DNA of 64,000 nucleotides from Trichomonas vaginalis G3 (Eukaryota; Parabasalia; Trichomonadida; Trichomonadidae): contig NW_026529132.1 of NCBI RefSeq assembly GCF_026262505.1, positions 1 through 64,000 of the forward strand. Reading direction: 5' to 3'. Shown here in pieces: positions 54,119 through 64,000 of the stretch. The notes under the pieces were generated by a model that was not told the DNA's origin, did not search any database, and saw nothing but the letters and a program-made list of their open reading frames with translations. A program made the translations under genes and the position numbers. The first letter of the stretch is position 1. The number at the start of each line of letters is the position of its first letter.

Positions 54119-54595
54119 GGAAAGAAAAAAACTTTGTGCTGAATTTCTAATCTTCTTTTAATATTAATATGTTTGTAAACATGATTCTATATGATTTATT
54201 CTAAATTTATCTTTTTTTTATAATTATCATTCTAATATAAAGTTATAAAGAATTAGATATTTAATTTTGAAATAATTAATGATAATATATAATGAAAATA
54301 GAATAAATATATTTTAATTCATATCAATTTACAATTATTATCATATTTTTATCGTTATTTCTATTTTATTGAATCTTTGAATTTAGATTTCAAAGAAAAA
54401 TGTCAAAAATGGAAACAATTGGTATAAAATATTTATCTATGGTATGTAATTAATATATTTTTATTCATATTTTTCTTAGAAAATGTCGTATTTCTCTCAG
54501 TTTTGGAAAACTTCTCAGAAATTTTGTTCGGGCATTTATTCTTTCAATTTTTTGAAAAGAGAAATTTTGTCTGAACACTAAATCATTTTTCGATA

Positions 54596-55294
54596 ATGTT
54601 TGACTGGTTTGATGAACCAATTGTATACTACAGACGCTTCGCTCCAATGCGCTCTGGTGTCTTTGATTACATGTCACGTTGGATGGATTCAGTAGATCGT
54701 GCTATGGAAGAAGAATTTGGTGACTTTTATGATGCATTCACTCGCCGTGATGTTGAACATGATATGATTGAATATGATACTGAATGCAAACACTGCAAGA
54801 AGAACAGTAATAAGAAGAATTCCTCCAAGAAGACAGAGGAGAAACCAAAGAAAGAAGAAGTAAAGCAGGAAGACGTCAAGGAATCTTCAAATGTTGATGA
54901 TGATGACGTCGAAAGTGATGATGATGTTCCACAATACTACTCATTCACATCATCAATGTATAGTGGCTCCGATGGTATACAGCACATACATCGTGAGGAA
55001 GTTGATTCAAAGAGTGGTCTCCGCAAAGTTGTTGATACAAAGCGTGTCGGCAACAAGTCTCTCACAGTTCATGAAGTTACTGACAAAGATGGTAAAGTTG
55101 AGAAACACGAGACAATGAAGAACATTCGTGATGATGAGATTGAAGAGTTCAAGAACATGTGGGCACAGCACAATGTTCCTGCACAATCTTCTCTTCCAGA
55201 ACCAGAAAACAAAGAAAAGAAGAATGTAAAGAAGGAAGAGAAGAAAGATGATAAGAAGACAGAAGATAAGCCAAAGAAAGAAGAAACTCACTAA
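54596..55294 (+). CDS. Array copy 17, MLF-like protein, 232 aa
   Basis: Intact, same protein. Leader has the short TATATTTTTATTC run. Confidence 0.75.
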   Translation: MFDWFDEPIVYYRRFAPMRSGVFDYMSRWMDSVDRAMEEEFGDFYDAFTRRDVEHDMIEYDTECKHCKKNSNKKNSSKKTEEKPKKEEVKQEDVKESSNVDDDDVESDDDVPQYYSFTSSMYSGSDGIQHIHREEVDSKSGLRKVVDTKRVGNKSLTVHEVTDKDGKVEKHETMKNIRDDEIEEFKNMWAQHNVPAQSSLPEPENKEKKNVKKEEKKDDKKTEDKPKKEETH

Positions 55295-55772
55295 GGAAAG
55301 AAAAAAACTTTGTGCTGAATTTCTAATCTTCTTTTAATATTAATATGTTTGTAAACATGATTCTATATGATTTATTCTAAATTTATCTTTTTTTTATAAT
55401 TATCATTCTAATATAAAGTTATAAAGAATTAGATATTTAATTTTGAAATAATTAATGATAATATATAATGAAAATAGAATAAATATATTTTAATTCATAT
55501 CAATTTACAATTATTATCATATTTTTATCGTTATTTCTATTTTATTGAATCTTTGAATTTAGATTTCAAAGAAAAATGTCAAAAATGGAAACAATTGGTA
55601 TAAAATATTTATCTATGGTATGTAATTAATATATTCTTTATTCATATTTTTCTTAGAAAATGTCGTATTTCTCTCAGTTTTGGAAAACTTCTCAGAAATT
55701 TTGTTCGGGCATTTATTCTTTCAATTTTTTGAAAAGAGAAATTTTGTCTGAACACTAAATCATTTTTCGATA

Positions 55773-56471
55773 ATGTTTGACTGGTTTGATGAACCAATTG
55801 TATACTACAGACGCTTCGCTCCAATGCGCTCTGGTGTCTTTGATTACATGTCACGTTGGATGGATTCAGTAGATCGTGCTATGGAAGAAGAATTTGGTGA
55901 CTTTTATGATGCATTCACTCGCCGTGATGTTGAACATGATATGATTGAATATGATACTGAATGCAAACACTGCAAGAAGAACAGTAATAAGAAGAATTCC
56001 TCCAAGAAGACAGAGGAGAAACCAAAGAAAGAAGAAGTAAAGCAGGAAGACGTCAAGGAATCTTCAAATGTTGATGATGATGACGTCGAAAGTGATGATG
56101 ATGTTCCACAATACTACTCATTCACATCATCAATGTATAGTGGCTCCGATGGTATACAGCACATACATCGTGAGGAAGTTGATTCAAAGAGTGGTCTCCG
56201 CAAAGTTGTTGATACAAAGCGTGTCGGCAACAAGTCTCTCACAGTTCATGAAGTTACTGACAAAGATGGTAAAGTTGAGAAACACGAGACAATGAAGAAC
56301 ATTCGTGATGATGAGATTGAAGAGTTCAAGAACATGTGGGCACAGCACAATGTTCCTGCACAATCTTCTCTTCCAGAACCAGAAAACAAAGAAAAGAAGA
56401 ATGTAAAGAAGGAAGAGAAGAAAGATGATAAGAAGACAGAAGATAAGCCAAAGAAAGAAGAAACTCACTAA
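55773..56471 (+). CDS. Array copy 18, MLF-like protein, 232 aa
   Basis: Intact, same protein, consensus leader. Confidence 0.75.
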   Translation: MFDWFDEPIVYYRRFAPMRSGVFDYMSRWMDSVDRAMEEEFGDFYDAFTRRDVEHDMIEYDTECKHCKKNSNKKNSSKKTEEKPKKEEVKQEDVKESSNVDDDDVESDDDVPQYYSFTSSMYSGSDGIQHIHREEVDSKSGLRKVVDTKRVGNKSLTVHEVTDKDGKVEKHETMKNIRDDEIEEFKNMWAQHNVPAQSSLPEPENKEKKNVKKEEKKDDKKTEDKPKKEETH

Positions 56472-56949
56472 GGAAAGAAAAAAACTTTGTGCTGAATTTC
56501 TAATCTTCTTTTAATATTAATATGTTTGTAAACATGATTCTATATGATTTATTCTAAATTTATCTTTTTTTTATAATTATCATTCTAATATAAAGTTATA
56601 AAGAATTAGATATTTAATTTTGAAATAATTAATGATAATATATAATGAAAATAGAATAAATATATTTTAATTCATATCAATTTACAATTATTATCATATT
56701 TTTATCGTTATTTCTATTTTATTGAATCTTTGAATTTAGATTTCAAAGAAAAATGTCAAAAATGGAAACAATTGGTATAAAATATTTATCTATGGTATGT
56801 AATTAATATATTCTTTATTCATATTTTTCTTAGAAAATGTCGTATTTCTCTCAGTTTTGGAAAACTTCTCAGAAATTTTGTTCGGGCATTTATTCTTTCA
56901 ATTTTTTGAAAAGAGAAATTTTGTCTGAACACTAAATCATTTTTCGATA

Positions 56950-57648
56950 ATGTTTGACTGGTTTGATGAACCAATTGTATACTACAGACGCTTCGCTCCA
57001 ATGCGCTCTGGTGTCTTTGATTACATGTCACGTTGGATGGATTCAGTAGATCGTGCTATGGAAGAAGAATTTGGTGACTTTTATGATGCATTCACTCGCC
57101 GTGATGTTGAACATGATATGATTGAATATGATACTGAATGCAAACACTGCAAGAAGAACAGTAATAAGAAGAATTCCTCCAAGAAGACAGAGGAGAAACC
57201 AAAGAAAGAAGAAGTAAAGCAGGAAGACGTCAAGGAATCTTCAAATGTTGATGATGATGACGTCGAAAGTGATGATGATGTTCCACAATACTACTCATTC
57301 ACATCATCAATGTATAGTGGCTCCGATGGTATACAGCACATACATCGTGAGGAAGTTGATTCAAAGAGTGGTCTCCGCAAAGTTGTTGATACAAAGCGTG
57401 TCGGCAACAAGTCTCTCACAGTTCATGAAGTTACTGACAAAGATGGTAAAGTTGAGAAACACGAGACAATGAAGAACATTCGTGATGATGAGATTGAAGA
57501 GTTCAAGAACATGTGGGCACAGCACAATGTTCCTGCACAATCTTCTCTTCCAGAACCAGAAAACAAAGAAAAGAAGAATGTAAAGAAGGAAGAGAAGAAA
57601 GATGATAAGAAGACAGAAGATAAGCCAAAGAAAGAAGAAACTCACTAA
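56950..57648 (+). CDS. Array copy 19, MLF-like protein, 232 aa
   Basis: Intact, same protein, consensus leader. Confidence 0.75.
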   Translation: MFDWFDEPIVYYRRFAPMRSGVFDYMSRWMDSVDRAMEEEFGDFYDAFTRRDVEHDMIEYDTECKHCKKNSNKKNSSKKTEEKPKKEEVKQEDVKESSNVDDDDVESDDDVPQYYSFTSSMYSGSDGIQHIHREEVDSKSGLRKVVDTKRVGNKSLTVHEVTDKDGKVEKHETMKNIRDDEIEEFKNMWAQHNVPAQSSLPEPENKEKKNVKKEEKKDDKKTEDKPKKEETH

Positions 57649-58126
57649 GGAAAGAAAAAAACTTTGTGCTGAATTTCTAATCTTCTTTTAATATTAATAT
57701 GTTTGTAAACATGATTCTATATGATTTATTCTAAATTTATCTTTTTTTTATAATTATCATTCTAATATAAAGTTATAAAGAATTAGATATTTAATTTTGA
57801 AATAATTAATGATAATATATAATGAAAATAGAATAAATATATTTTAATTCATATCAATTTACAATTATTATCATATTTTTATCGTTATTTCTATTTTATT
57901 GAATCTTTGAATTTAGATTTCAAAGAAAAATGTCAAAAATGGAAACAATTGGTATAAAATATTTATCTATGGTATGTAATTAATATATTCTTTATTCATA
58001 TTTTTCTTAGAAAATGTCGTATTTCTCTCAGTTTTGGAAAACTTCTCAGAAATTTTGTTCGGGCATTTATTCTTTCAATTTTTTGAAAAGAGAAATTTTG
58101 TCTGAACACTAAATCATTTTTCGATA

Positions 58127-58825
58127 ATGTTTGACTGGTTTGATGAACCAATTGTATACTACAGACGCTTCGCTCCAATGCGCTCTGGTGTCTTTGATTA
58201 CATGTCACGTTGGATGGATTCAGTAGATCGTGCTATGGAAGAAGAATTTGGTGACTTTTATGATGCATTCACTCGCCGTGATGTTGAACATGATATGATT
58301 GAATATGATACTGAATGCAAACACTGCAAGAAGAACAGTAATAAGAAGAATTCCTCCAAGAAGACAGAGGAGAAACCAAAGAAAGAAGAAGTAAAGCAGG
58401 AAGACGTCAAGGAATCTTCAAATGTTGATGATGATGACGTCGAAAGTGATGATGATGTTCCACAATACTACTCATTCACATCATCAATGTATAGTGGCTC
58501 TGATGGTATACAGCACATACATCGTGAGGAAGTTGATTCAAAGAGTGGTCTCCGCAAAGTTGTTGATACAAAGCGTGTCGGCAACAAGTCTCTCACAGTT
58601 CATGAAGTTACTGACAAAGATGGTAAAGTTGAGAAACACGAGACAATGAAGAACATTCGTGATGATGAGATTGAAGAGTTCAAGAACATGTGGGCACAGC
58701 ACAATGTTCCTGCACAATCTTCTCTTCCAGAACCAGAAAACAAAGAAAAGAAGAATGTAAAGAAGGAAGAGAAGAAAGATGATAAGAAGATAGAAGATAA
58801 GCCAAAGAAAGAAGAAACTCACTAA
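58127..58825 (+). CDS. Array copy 20, MLF-like protein, 232 aa, Thr to Ile in tail
   Basis: Intact length. Differs by ACA to ATA at 58790-58792 (Thr to Ile near residue 222) and a synonymous C to T at 58501. The ATA change is shared with copies 5, 13 and 14. Confidence 0.75.
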   Translation: MFDWFDEPIVYYRRFAPMRSGVFDYMSRWMDSVDRAMEEEFGDFYDAFTRRDVEHDMIEYDTECKHCKKNSNKKNSSKKTEEKPKKEEVKQEDVKESSNVDDDDVESDDDVPQYYSFTSSMYSGSDGIQHIHREEVDSKSGLRKVVDTKRVGNKSLTVHEVTDKDGKVEKHETMKNIRDDEIEEFKNMWAQHNVPAQSSLPEPENKEKKNVKKEEKKDDKKIEDKPKKEETH

Positions 58826-59303
58826 GGAAAGAAAAAAACTTTGTGCTGAATTTCTAATCTTCTTTTAATATTAATATGTTTGTAAACATGATTCTATATG
58901 ATTTATTCTAAATTTATCTTTTTTTTATAATTATCATTCTAATATAAAGTTATAAAGAATTAGATATTTAATTTTGAAATAATTAATGATAATATATAAT
59001 GAAAATAGAATAAATATATTTTAATTCATATCAATTTACAATTATTATCATATTTTTATCGTTATTTCTATTTTATTGAATCTTTGAATTTAGATTTCAA
59101 AGAAAAATGTCAAAAATGGAAACAATTGGTATAAAATATTTATCTATGGTATGTAATTAATATATTCTTTATTCATATTTTTCTTAGAAAATGTCGTATT
59201 TCTCTCAGTTTTGGAAAACTTCTCAGAAATTTTGTTCGGGCATTTATTCTTTCAATTTTTTGAAAAGAGAAATTTTGTCTGAACACTAAATCATTTTTCG
59301 ATA

Positions 59304-60002
59304 ATGTTTGACTGGTTTGATGAACCAATTGTATACTACAGACGCTTCGCTCCAATGCGCTCTGGTGTCTTTGATTACATGTCACGTTGGATGGATTCAG
59401 TAGATCGTGCTATGGAAGAAGAATTTGGTGACTTTTATGATGCATTCACTCGCCGTGATGTTGAACATGATATGATTGAATATGATACTGAATGCAAACA
59501 CTGCAAGAAGAACAGTAATAAGAAGAATTCCTCCAAGAAGACAGAGGAGAAACCAAAGAAAGAAGAAGTAAAGCAGGAAGACGTCAAGGAATCTTCAAAT
59601 GTTGATGATGATGACGTCGAAAGTGATGATGATGTTCCACAATACTACTCATTCACATCATCAATGTATAGTGGCTCCGATGGTATACAGCACATACATC
59701 GTGAGGAAGTTGATTCAAAGAGTGGTCTCCGCAAAGTTGTTGATACAAAGCGTGTCGGCAACAAGTCTCTCACAGTTCATGAAGTTACTGACAAAGATGG
59801 TAAAGTTGAGAAACACGAGACAATGAAGAACATTCGTGATGATGAGATTGAAGAGTTCAAGAACATGTGGGCACAGCACAATGTTCCTGCACAATCTTCT
59901 CTTCCAGAACCAGAAAACAAAGAAAAGAAGAATGTAAAGAAGGAAGAGAAGAAAGATGATAAGAAGACAGAAGATAAGCCAAAGAAAGAAGAAACTCACT
60001 AA
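59304..60002 (+). CDS. Array copy 21, MLF-like protein, 232 aa
   Basis: Intact, same protein, consensus leader. Confidence 0.75.
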   Translation: MFDWFDEPIVYYRRFAPMRSGVFDYMSRWMDSVDRAMEEEFGDFYDAFTRRDVEHDMIEYDTECKHCKKNSNKKNSSKKTEEKPKKEEVKQEDVKESSNVDDDDVESDDDVPQYYSFTSSMYSGSDGIQHIHREEVDSKSGLRKVVDTKRVGNKSLTVHEVTDKDGKVEKHETMKNIRDDEIEEFKNMWAQHNVPAQSSLPEPENKEKKNVKKEEKKDDKKTEDKPKKEETH

Positions 60003-60480
60003 GGAAAGAAAAAAACTTTGTGCTGAATTTCTAATCTTCTTTTAATATTAATATGTTTGTAAACATGATTCTATATGATTTATTCTAAATTTATCTTTTT
60101 TTTATAATTATCATTCTAATATAAAGTTATAAAGAATTAGATATTTAATTTTGAAATAATTAATGATAATATATAATGAAAATAGAATAAATATATTTTA
60201 ATTCATATCAATTTACAATTATTATCATATTTTTATCGTTATTTCTATTTTATTGAATCTTTGAATTTAGATTTCAAAGAAAAATGTCAAAAATGGAAAC
60301 AATTGGTATAAAATATTTATCTATGGTATGTAATTAATATATTCTTTATTCATATTTTTCTTAGAAAATGTCGTATTTCTCTCAGTTTTGGAAAACTTCT
60401 CAGAAATTTTGTTCGGGCATTTATTCTTTCAATTTTTTGAAAAGAGAAATTTTGTCTGAACACTAAATCATTTTTCGATA

Positions 60481-61181
60481 ATGTTTGACTGGTTTGATGA
60501 ACCAATTGTATACTACAGACGCTTCGCTCCAATGCGCTCTGGTGTCTTTGATTACATGTCACGTTGGATGGATTCAGTAGATCGTGCTATGGAAGAAGAA
60601 TTTGGTGACTTTTATGATGCATTCACTCGCCGTGATGTTGAACATGATATGATTGAATATGATACTGAATGCAAACACTGCAAGAAGAACAGTAATAAGA
60701 AGAATTCCTCCAAGAAGACAGAGGAGAAACCAAAGAAAGAGAAGAAGTAAAGCAGGAAGACGTCAAGGAATCTTCAAATGTTGATGATGATGACGTCGAA
60801 AGTGATGATGATGTTCCACAATACTACTCATTCACATCATCAATGTATAGTGGCTCCGATGGTATACAGCACATACATCGTGAGGAAGTTGATTCAAAGA
60901 GTGGTCTCCGCAAAGTTGTTGATACAAAGCGTGTCGGCAACAAGTCTCTCACAGTTCATGAAGTTACTGACAAAGATGGTAAAGTTGAGAAACACGAGAC
61001 AATGAAGAACATTCGTGATGATGAGATTGAAGAGTTCAAGAACATGTGGGCACAGCACAATGTTCCTGCACAATCTTCTCTTCCAGAACCAGAAAACAAA
61101 GAAAAGAAGAATGTAAAGAAGGAAGAGAAGAAAGATGATAAGAAGACAGAAGATAAGCCAAAGAAAGAAGAAACTCACTAA
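60481..61181 (+). pseudogene. Array copy 22, MLF-like gene, frameshift in the linker
   Basis: Two extra bases near 60740 (AAAGAGAAGAAG) end the frame at 89 residues, before the MLF-like region. The rest of the gene is intact in the shifted frame. Confidence 0.8.
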
Positions 61182-61659
61182 GGAAAGAAAAAAACTTTGT
61201 GCTGAATTTCTAATCTTCTTTTAATATTAATATGTTTGTAAACATGATTCTATATGATTTATTCTAAATTTATCTTTTTTTTATAATTATCATTCTAATA
61301 TAAAGTTATAAAGAATTAGATATTTAATTTTGAAATAATTAATGATAATATATAATGAAAATAGAATAAATATATTTTAATTCATATCAATTTACAATTA
61401 TTATCATATTTTTATCGTTATTTCTATTTTATTGAATCTTTGAATTTAGATTTCAAAGAAAAATGTCAAAAATGGAAACAATTGGTATAAAATATTTATC
61501 TATGGTATGTAATTAATATATTTTTTATTCATATTTTTCTTAGAAAATGTCGTATTTCTCTCAATTTTGGAAAACTTCTCAGAAATTTTGTTCGGGCATT
61601 TATTCTTTCAATTTTTTGAAAAGAGAAATTTTGTCTGAACACTAAATCATTTTTCGATA

Positions 61660-61729
61660 ATGTTTGACTGGTTTGATGAACCAATTGTATACTACAGACG
61701 CTTCGCTCCAATGCGCTCTGGTGTCTTTA
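61660..61729 (+). pseudogene. Array copy 23, truncated after 70 bases
   Basis: Has the full leader and initiator and the first 23 codons, then breaks into unrelated sequence after GGTGTCTTT. The leader carries the CTCAATTTTGG and long T-run variants also seen in copy 2. Confidence 0.9.
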
Positions 61730-62383
61730 ATGTTTTACTCGTTGAATAAAGAATGCTTGATTTTGAAATCGAATGTTTTTGCTTAAATAGTTCCAGATTC
61801 TTGAACTAGGGACGGAATTAGAGGACACGTCTTTGCTGGTTAGTCGCGTGCTTGATGACAATATGCTACAATTATAATAAACGTACAAAAGGGACGAAAA
61901 TTGAGAGCTTGTAACTTTCAACCGATAATTTGAATTTTAGAAATATAGATTTTGAAGCATAATGATATCATAAATGAATAAACATGTGGTTAATTATAAC
62001 ATTTTTATATGATTGGATTAGCTTCTTACTTTGGGATTAAGTTATTGAAAGTTAATAAATGTCACTTTTATAAAAATCAAGTTTAAGGTTTAGATTTTAT
62101 TTATAAAATCGATTTGATTCAACATATTGGAAAGGAATTTTTTGGTCATTTCTTTTTGAAATTAATAAATTATAACTTATACTATTACTTCATAAAATTT
62201 GTTCATATTTTTATAATGCTTAAGGTAATGAAATTGTTGTTCAAAAATAGTCCAGCTCTATCGTCAAAAATCCTCTCAATTTGGAAAAAAATATCAAAAA
62301 TTACATTCTTGCAAACCTAATTCCTCAATATACATTTCACAGCTGGGTATACTGATAGTGTCGATAGAAACTATATAATTTTC

Positions 62384-62421
62384 CTAACAAAGTGACAGAG
62401 CGGAACTAAAAGTTTTTTCTT
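62384..62421. repeat. 38-bp direct repeat, copy A
   Basis: Exact match to 62698-62735, with core AGTGACAGAGCGGAAC and a T-run. GC-richer than its surroundings. Confidence 0.9.
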
Positions 62422-62697
62422 ATACGTTGAGATATCATTCAATTTTTTGAATATACTTTTGAAAAATTGAATACTTACTTGTCGAAAAACCGTTTTGACA
62501 AACAATCTCAACTATAATATAATAGTTCATATTAAATTATATTCATATCAGATTTTACTTTTCATATCTATTTATCTTATATAGAATTAAAAGCTTTTAA
62601 AAATGCTAGTTTCGTGATGGTATTGCGAATCTAATTCCTCATTACTCATTTATATATAAAATTAAACTAAGACATAATAATAAACATCACTAGCATG

Positions 62698-62735
62698 CTA
62701 ACAAAGTGACAGAGCGGAACTAAAAGTTTTTTCTT
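62698..62735. repeat. 38-bp direct repeat, copy B
   Basis: Exact match to 62384-62421, offset 314 bases in the same orientation. Confidence 0.9.
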
Positions 62736-63419
62736 CTTTGTCAAAATATGTCAATTTTTTCCAGGTGGTAATTTTATATACTTTGATAAAAATCGAAAGA
62801 AGCTAATGGTATTCAATGATAACATATATCAAAAGAATATGTAGTAACATGTTTATTAATAATAAAATTATGGATCACTTATTATTAGATTTTGTCAAAA
62901 AGTAACTTTTTCATTTTTCTTTGTTGAAAAAATAACTCAATCAGGGAGAAGTAAAAGTCATGTTTACTAATATAAATAATATACTATACTAATATCCTAC
63001 AACATGACAGAGTCCTTTTGTTTATGGGACGAATAATGTCGTTCAAAGTTGATAATAGTGAAATTTACAAATAACGTTCTAGCAATGCTACACCCTACAT
63101 CACAATATAATATTATAGCTTATATTACACTAATATAATATCTTTAATTATAAGTCATGAAAACTCTTATTGACGGATATATTCAATTTTAAAAAATTGA
63201 AATGGTGGGACTGGAGCCTTAATAATACTTAAAGTATAACTCTTTTCTCTCTATTCACATTATTGATTATGCATTACGTCGAAATTTTAAAATTTTAAAG
63301 GATAATATAAACTAGAATACAATATACCTCATCATTCAAGAGTATAATATGAGACAAAAGTCAAAAAATTTTCAATATTATCAATATTTGAATATCATTA
63401 ACTATAAAGACTTTATTCA

Positions 63420-64000
63420 TTAAGGATTATTATTCATATAGGCTTCATTGTCAGAAACAATATCAGAATTTGAATTCTTCTTCTTTTTGATCACAACTAA
63501 TACAATAACTATCACAATAACTATAACAAGAATTGCTCCGAGTGAAATTCCAACAGGAATTACAATTTTCTTTGTTTTAGAGTTATCGTTTGGCTCAGGA
63601 GTTTTATCCTTCTCTTTATCATTTTCGGTGTTTGATTCAATTGAATTGTCTTCGATCTGTACTGATAACTCTTTTACTGAAGACTTCTTTCCATTTTTAT
63701 CAATGGCTGATACAGATATCAATTTCCATCCTAAACCATTTTCTTTGGAAGTCTTAATAATGATATTGAATTCTTTTCTTTTTCCTTCTGATTTAATTGT
63801 AGTTTTTCCTCCTTCAAGAATTCCAATCATAACAATGATTGTTATTTCGTCTCCTGAATCAACATCTTCAACATAGCCTGTGATAGTTATTTCTTCTCCT
63901 ACTTTAATTTTGTCTGGAGTTCTTGCCACATCGTATAGTTCTGGCCCATTATTGACTTGGAATTCATATTCAGCAGATGGATCAGATTCAATTCCATTTT
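63420..64000 (-). CDS. C-terminal part of a type I membrane surface protein (5' part outside window)
   Basis: The frame is open from the right edge to a TAA at 63420. It has a beta-rich extracellular domain with an Ig/cadherin-like pattern (VGEEITITGYVEDVDSGDEI, then WKLISVSAIDKNGKKS). A charged Asp/Glu/Lys linker (SNTENDKEKDKTPEPND), one strong membrane helix (about 63490-63560: VGISLGAILVIVIVIVIVLVV), a basic stop-transfer (KKKK) and a short acidic cytoplasmic tail follow. Such proteins are common on the Trichomonas surface. No internal start is required, since the gene continues beyond 64000. Confidence 0.7.
   Translation of the reverse strand, partial: NGIESDPSAEYEFQVNNGPELYDVARTPDKIKVGEEITITGYVEDVDSGDEITIIVMIGILEGGKTTIKSEGKRKEFNIIIKTSKENGLGWKLISVSAIDKNGKKSSVKELSVQIEDNSIESNTENDKEKDKTPEPNDNSKTKKIVIPVGISLGAILVIVIVIVIVLVVIKKKKNSNSDIVSDNEAYMNNNP

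Larger units (their letters stand above)
35532..61729 (+). repeat. Tandem gene array: 22 full and one partial unit of about 1,176 bp
   Basis: Unit starts (ATG) are spaced 1,171-1,179 bases apart. Each unit is about 290 bases of leader, a 699-base gene and about 190 bases of A/T-rich 3' flank before the next leader. The left end lies at about 35532 (TATCATATTTTT, in the leader of copy 1) and the right end at 61729, 70 bases into the coding region of copy 23. Copies differ by single bases and homopolymer indels only. No other gene is interspersed. Confidence 0.97.
61730..63419. other. A/T-rich intergenic region beyond the array
   Basis: No supported gene. Contains a 38-bp direct repeat (62384-62421 and 62698-62735) and hairpins at 62437-62472 (11-bp stem) and 63182-63201 (9-bp stem). 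Confidence 0.6.

Noticed and set aside
35659..61178. Antisense and shifted ORFs of 70-112 codons recurring in every array unit
   Set aside because: They are shadows of the repeated gene in other frames; they repeat only because the unit repeats, and indels alter them freely.
61790..61900. tRNA-like sequence on the minus strand (GCACGCGACTAACCAGC, then a TTCAA motif)
   Set aside because: The D-arm part resembles a tRNA, but no acceptor stem forms, the T-loop size is wrong and the anticodon arm does not close; at most a degenerate fragment.

Overview
The window looks like nuclear DNA of a parabasalid protist, most likely Trichomonas vaginalis or a close relative. The reasons are two Maverick/Polinton elements, BspA-type leucine-rich-repeat surface genes, intronless A/T-rich genes, very short 5' leaders with Trichomonas-type TCA initiators, and typical housekeeping genes (a SAPS-domain PP6 subunit, Erv46, MATE). 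No bacterial gene organisation is visible.

Region 1 (1-19826) holds parts of two Maverick/Polinton DNA transposons (virus-like, self-synthesising). Element 1 (from beyond the left edge to 11804) carries two unknown genes, a retroviral-type integrase, a very long phage-like fibre gene, capsid-type genes, a frameshifted packaging ATPase and a right terminal inverted repeat (TIR). Element 2 (13268-19826) starts with the matching TIR and carries a double-jelly-roll major capsid gene, minor virion-type genes and a protein-primed-type DNA polymerase B whose 5' part is cut off at 19826. The two elements appear to show opposite ends of one family in the same orientation, so together they give most of its gene set. 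Between them lie 1.46 kb of host-like DNA with a duplicated 194-bp repeat and a host ORF that runs into the second TIR. Most Maverick genes have frameshifts. The elements share a GGTGA-rich palindromic 3' element, a T-rich motif before start codons, frequent TAAATG starts, GC-rich mini-hairpins inserted in coding sequence, and convergent-gene minisatellites.

Region 2 (19827-35531) is ordinary host DNA: two BspA-like LRR genes on the minus strand (each frameshifted, with a nearly identical middle and diverged ends) around a SAPS-domain gene, a 5'-broken MATE transporter, a small two-membrane-segment gene interrupted by an in-frame TGA, and an Erv46/ERGIC-type cargo receptor.

Region 3 (35532-61729) is the most striking part: a head-to-tail array of 22 full units and one partial unit of about 1,176 bp. 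Each unit has its own initiator and one gene for a 232-residue protein with a C-terminal region resembling myeloid leukaemia factor (MLF). Fourteen copies are intact at full length and almost identical; eight carry indels. The array starts in a promoter region and ends 70 bases into a gene copy.

Region 4 (61730-64000) is A/T-rich DNA with a 38-bp direct repeat and small hairpins, then the C-terminal part of a type I membrane surface protein running off the right edge.
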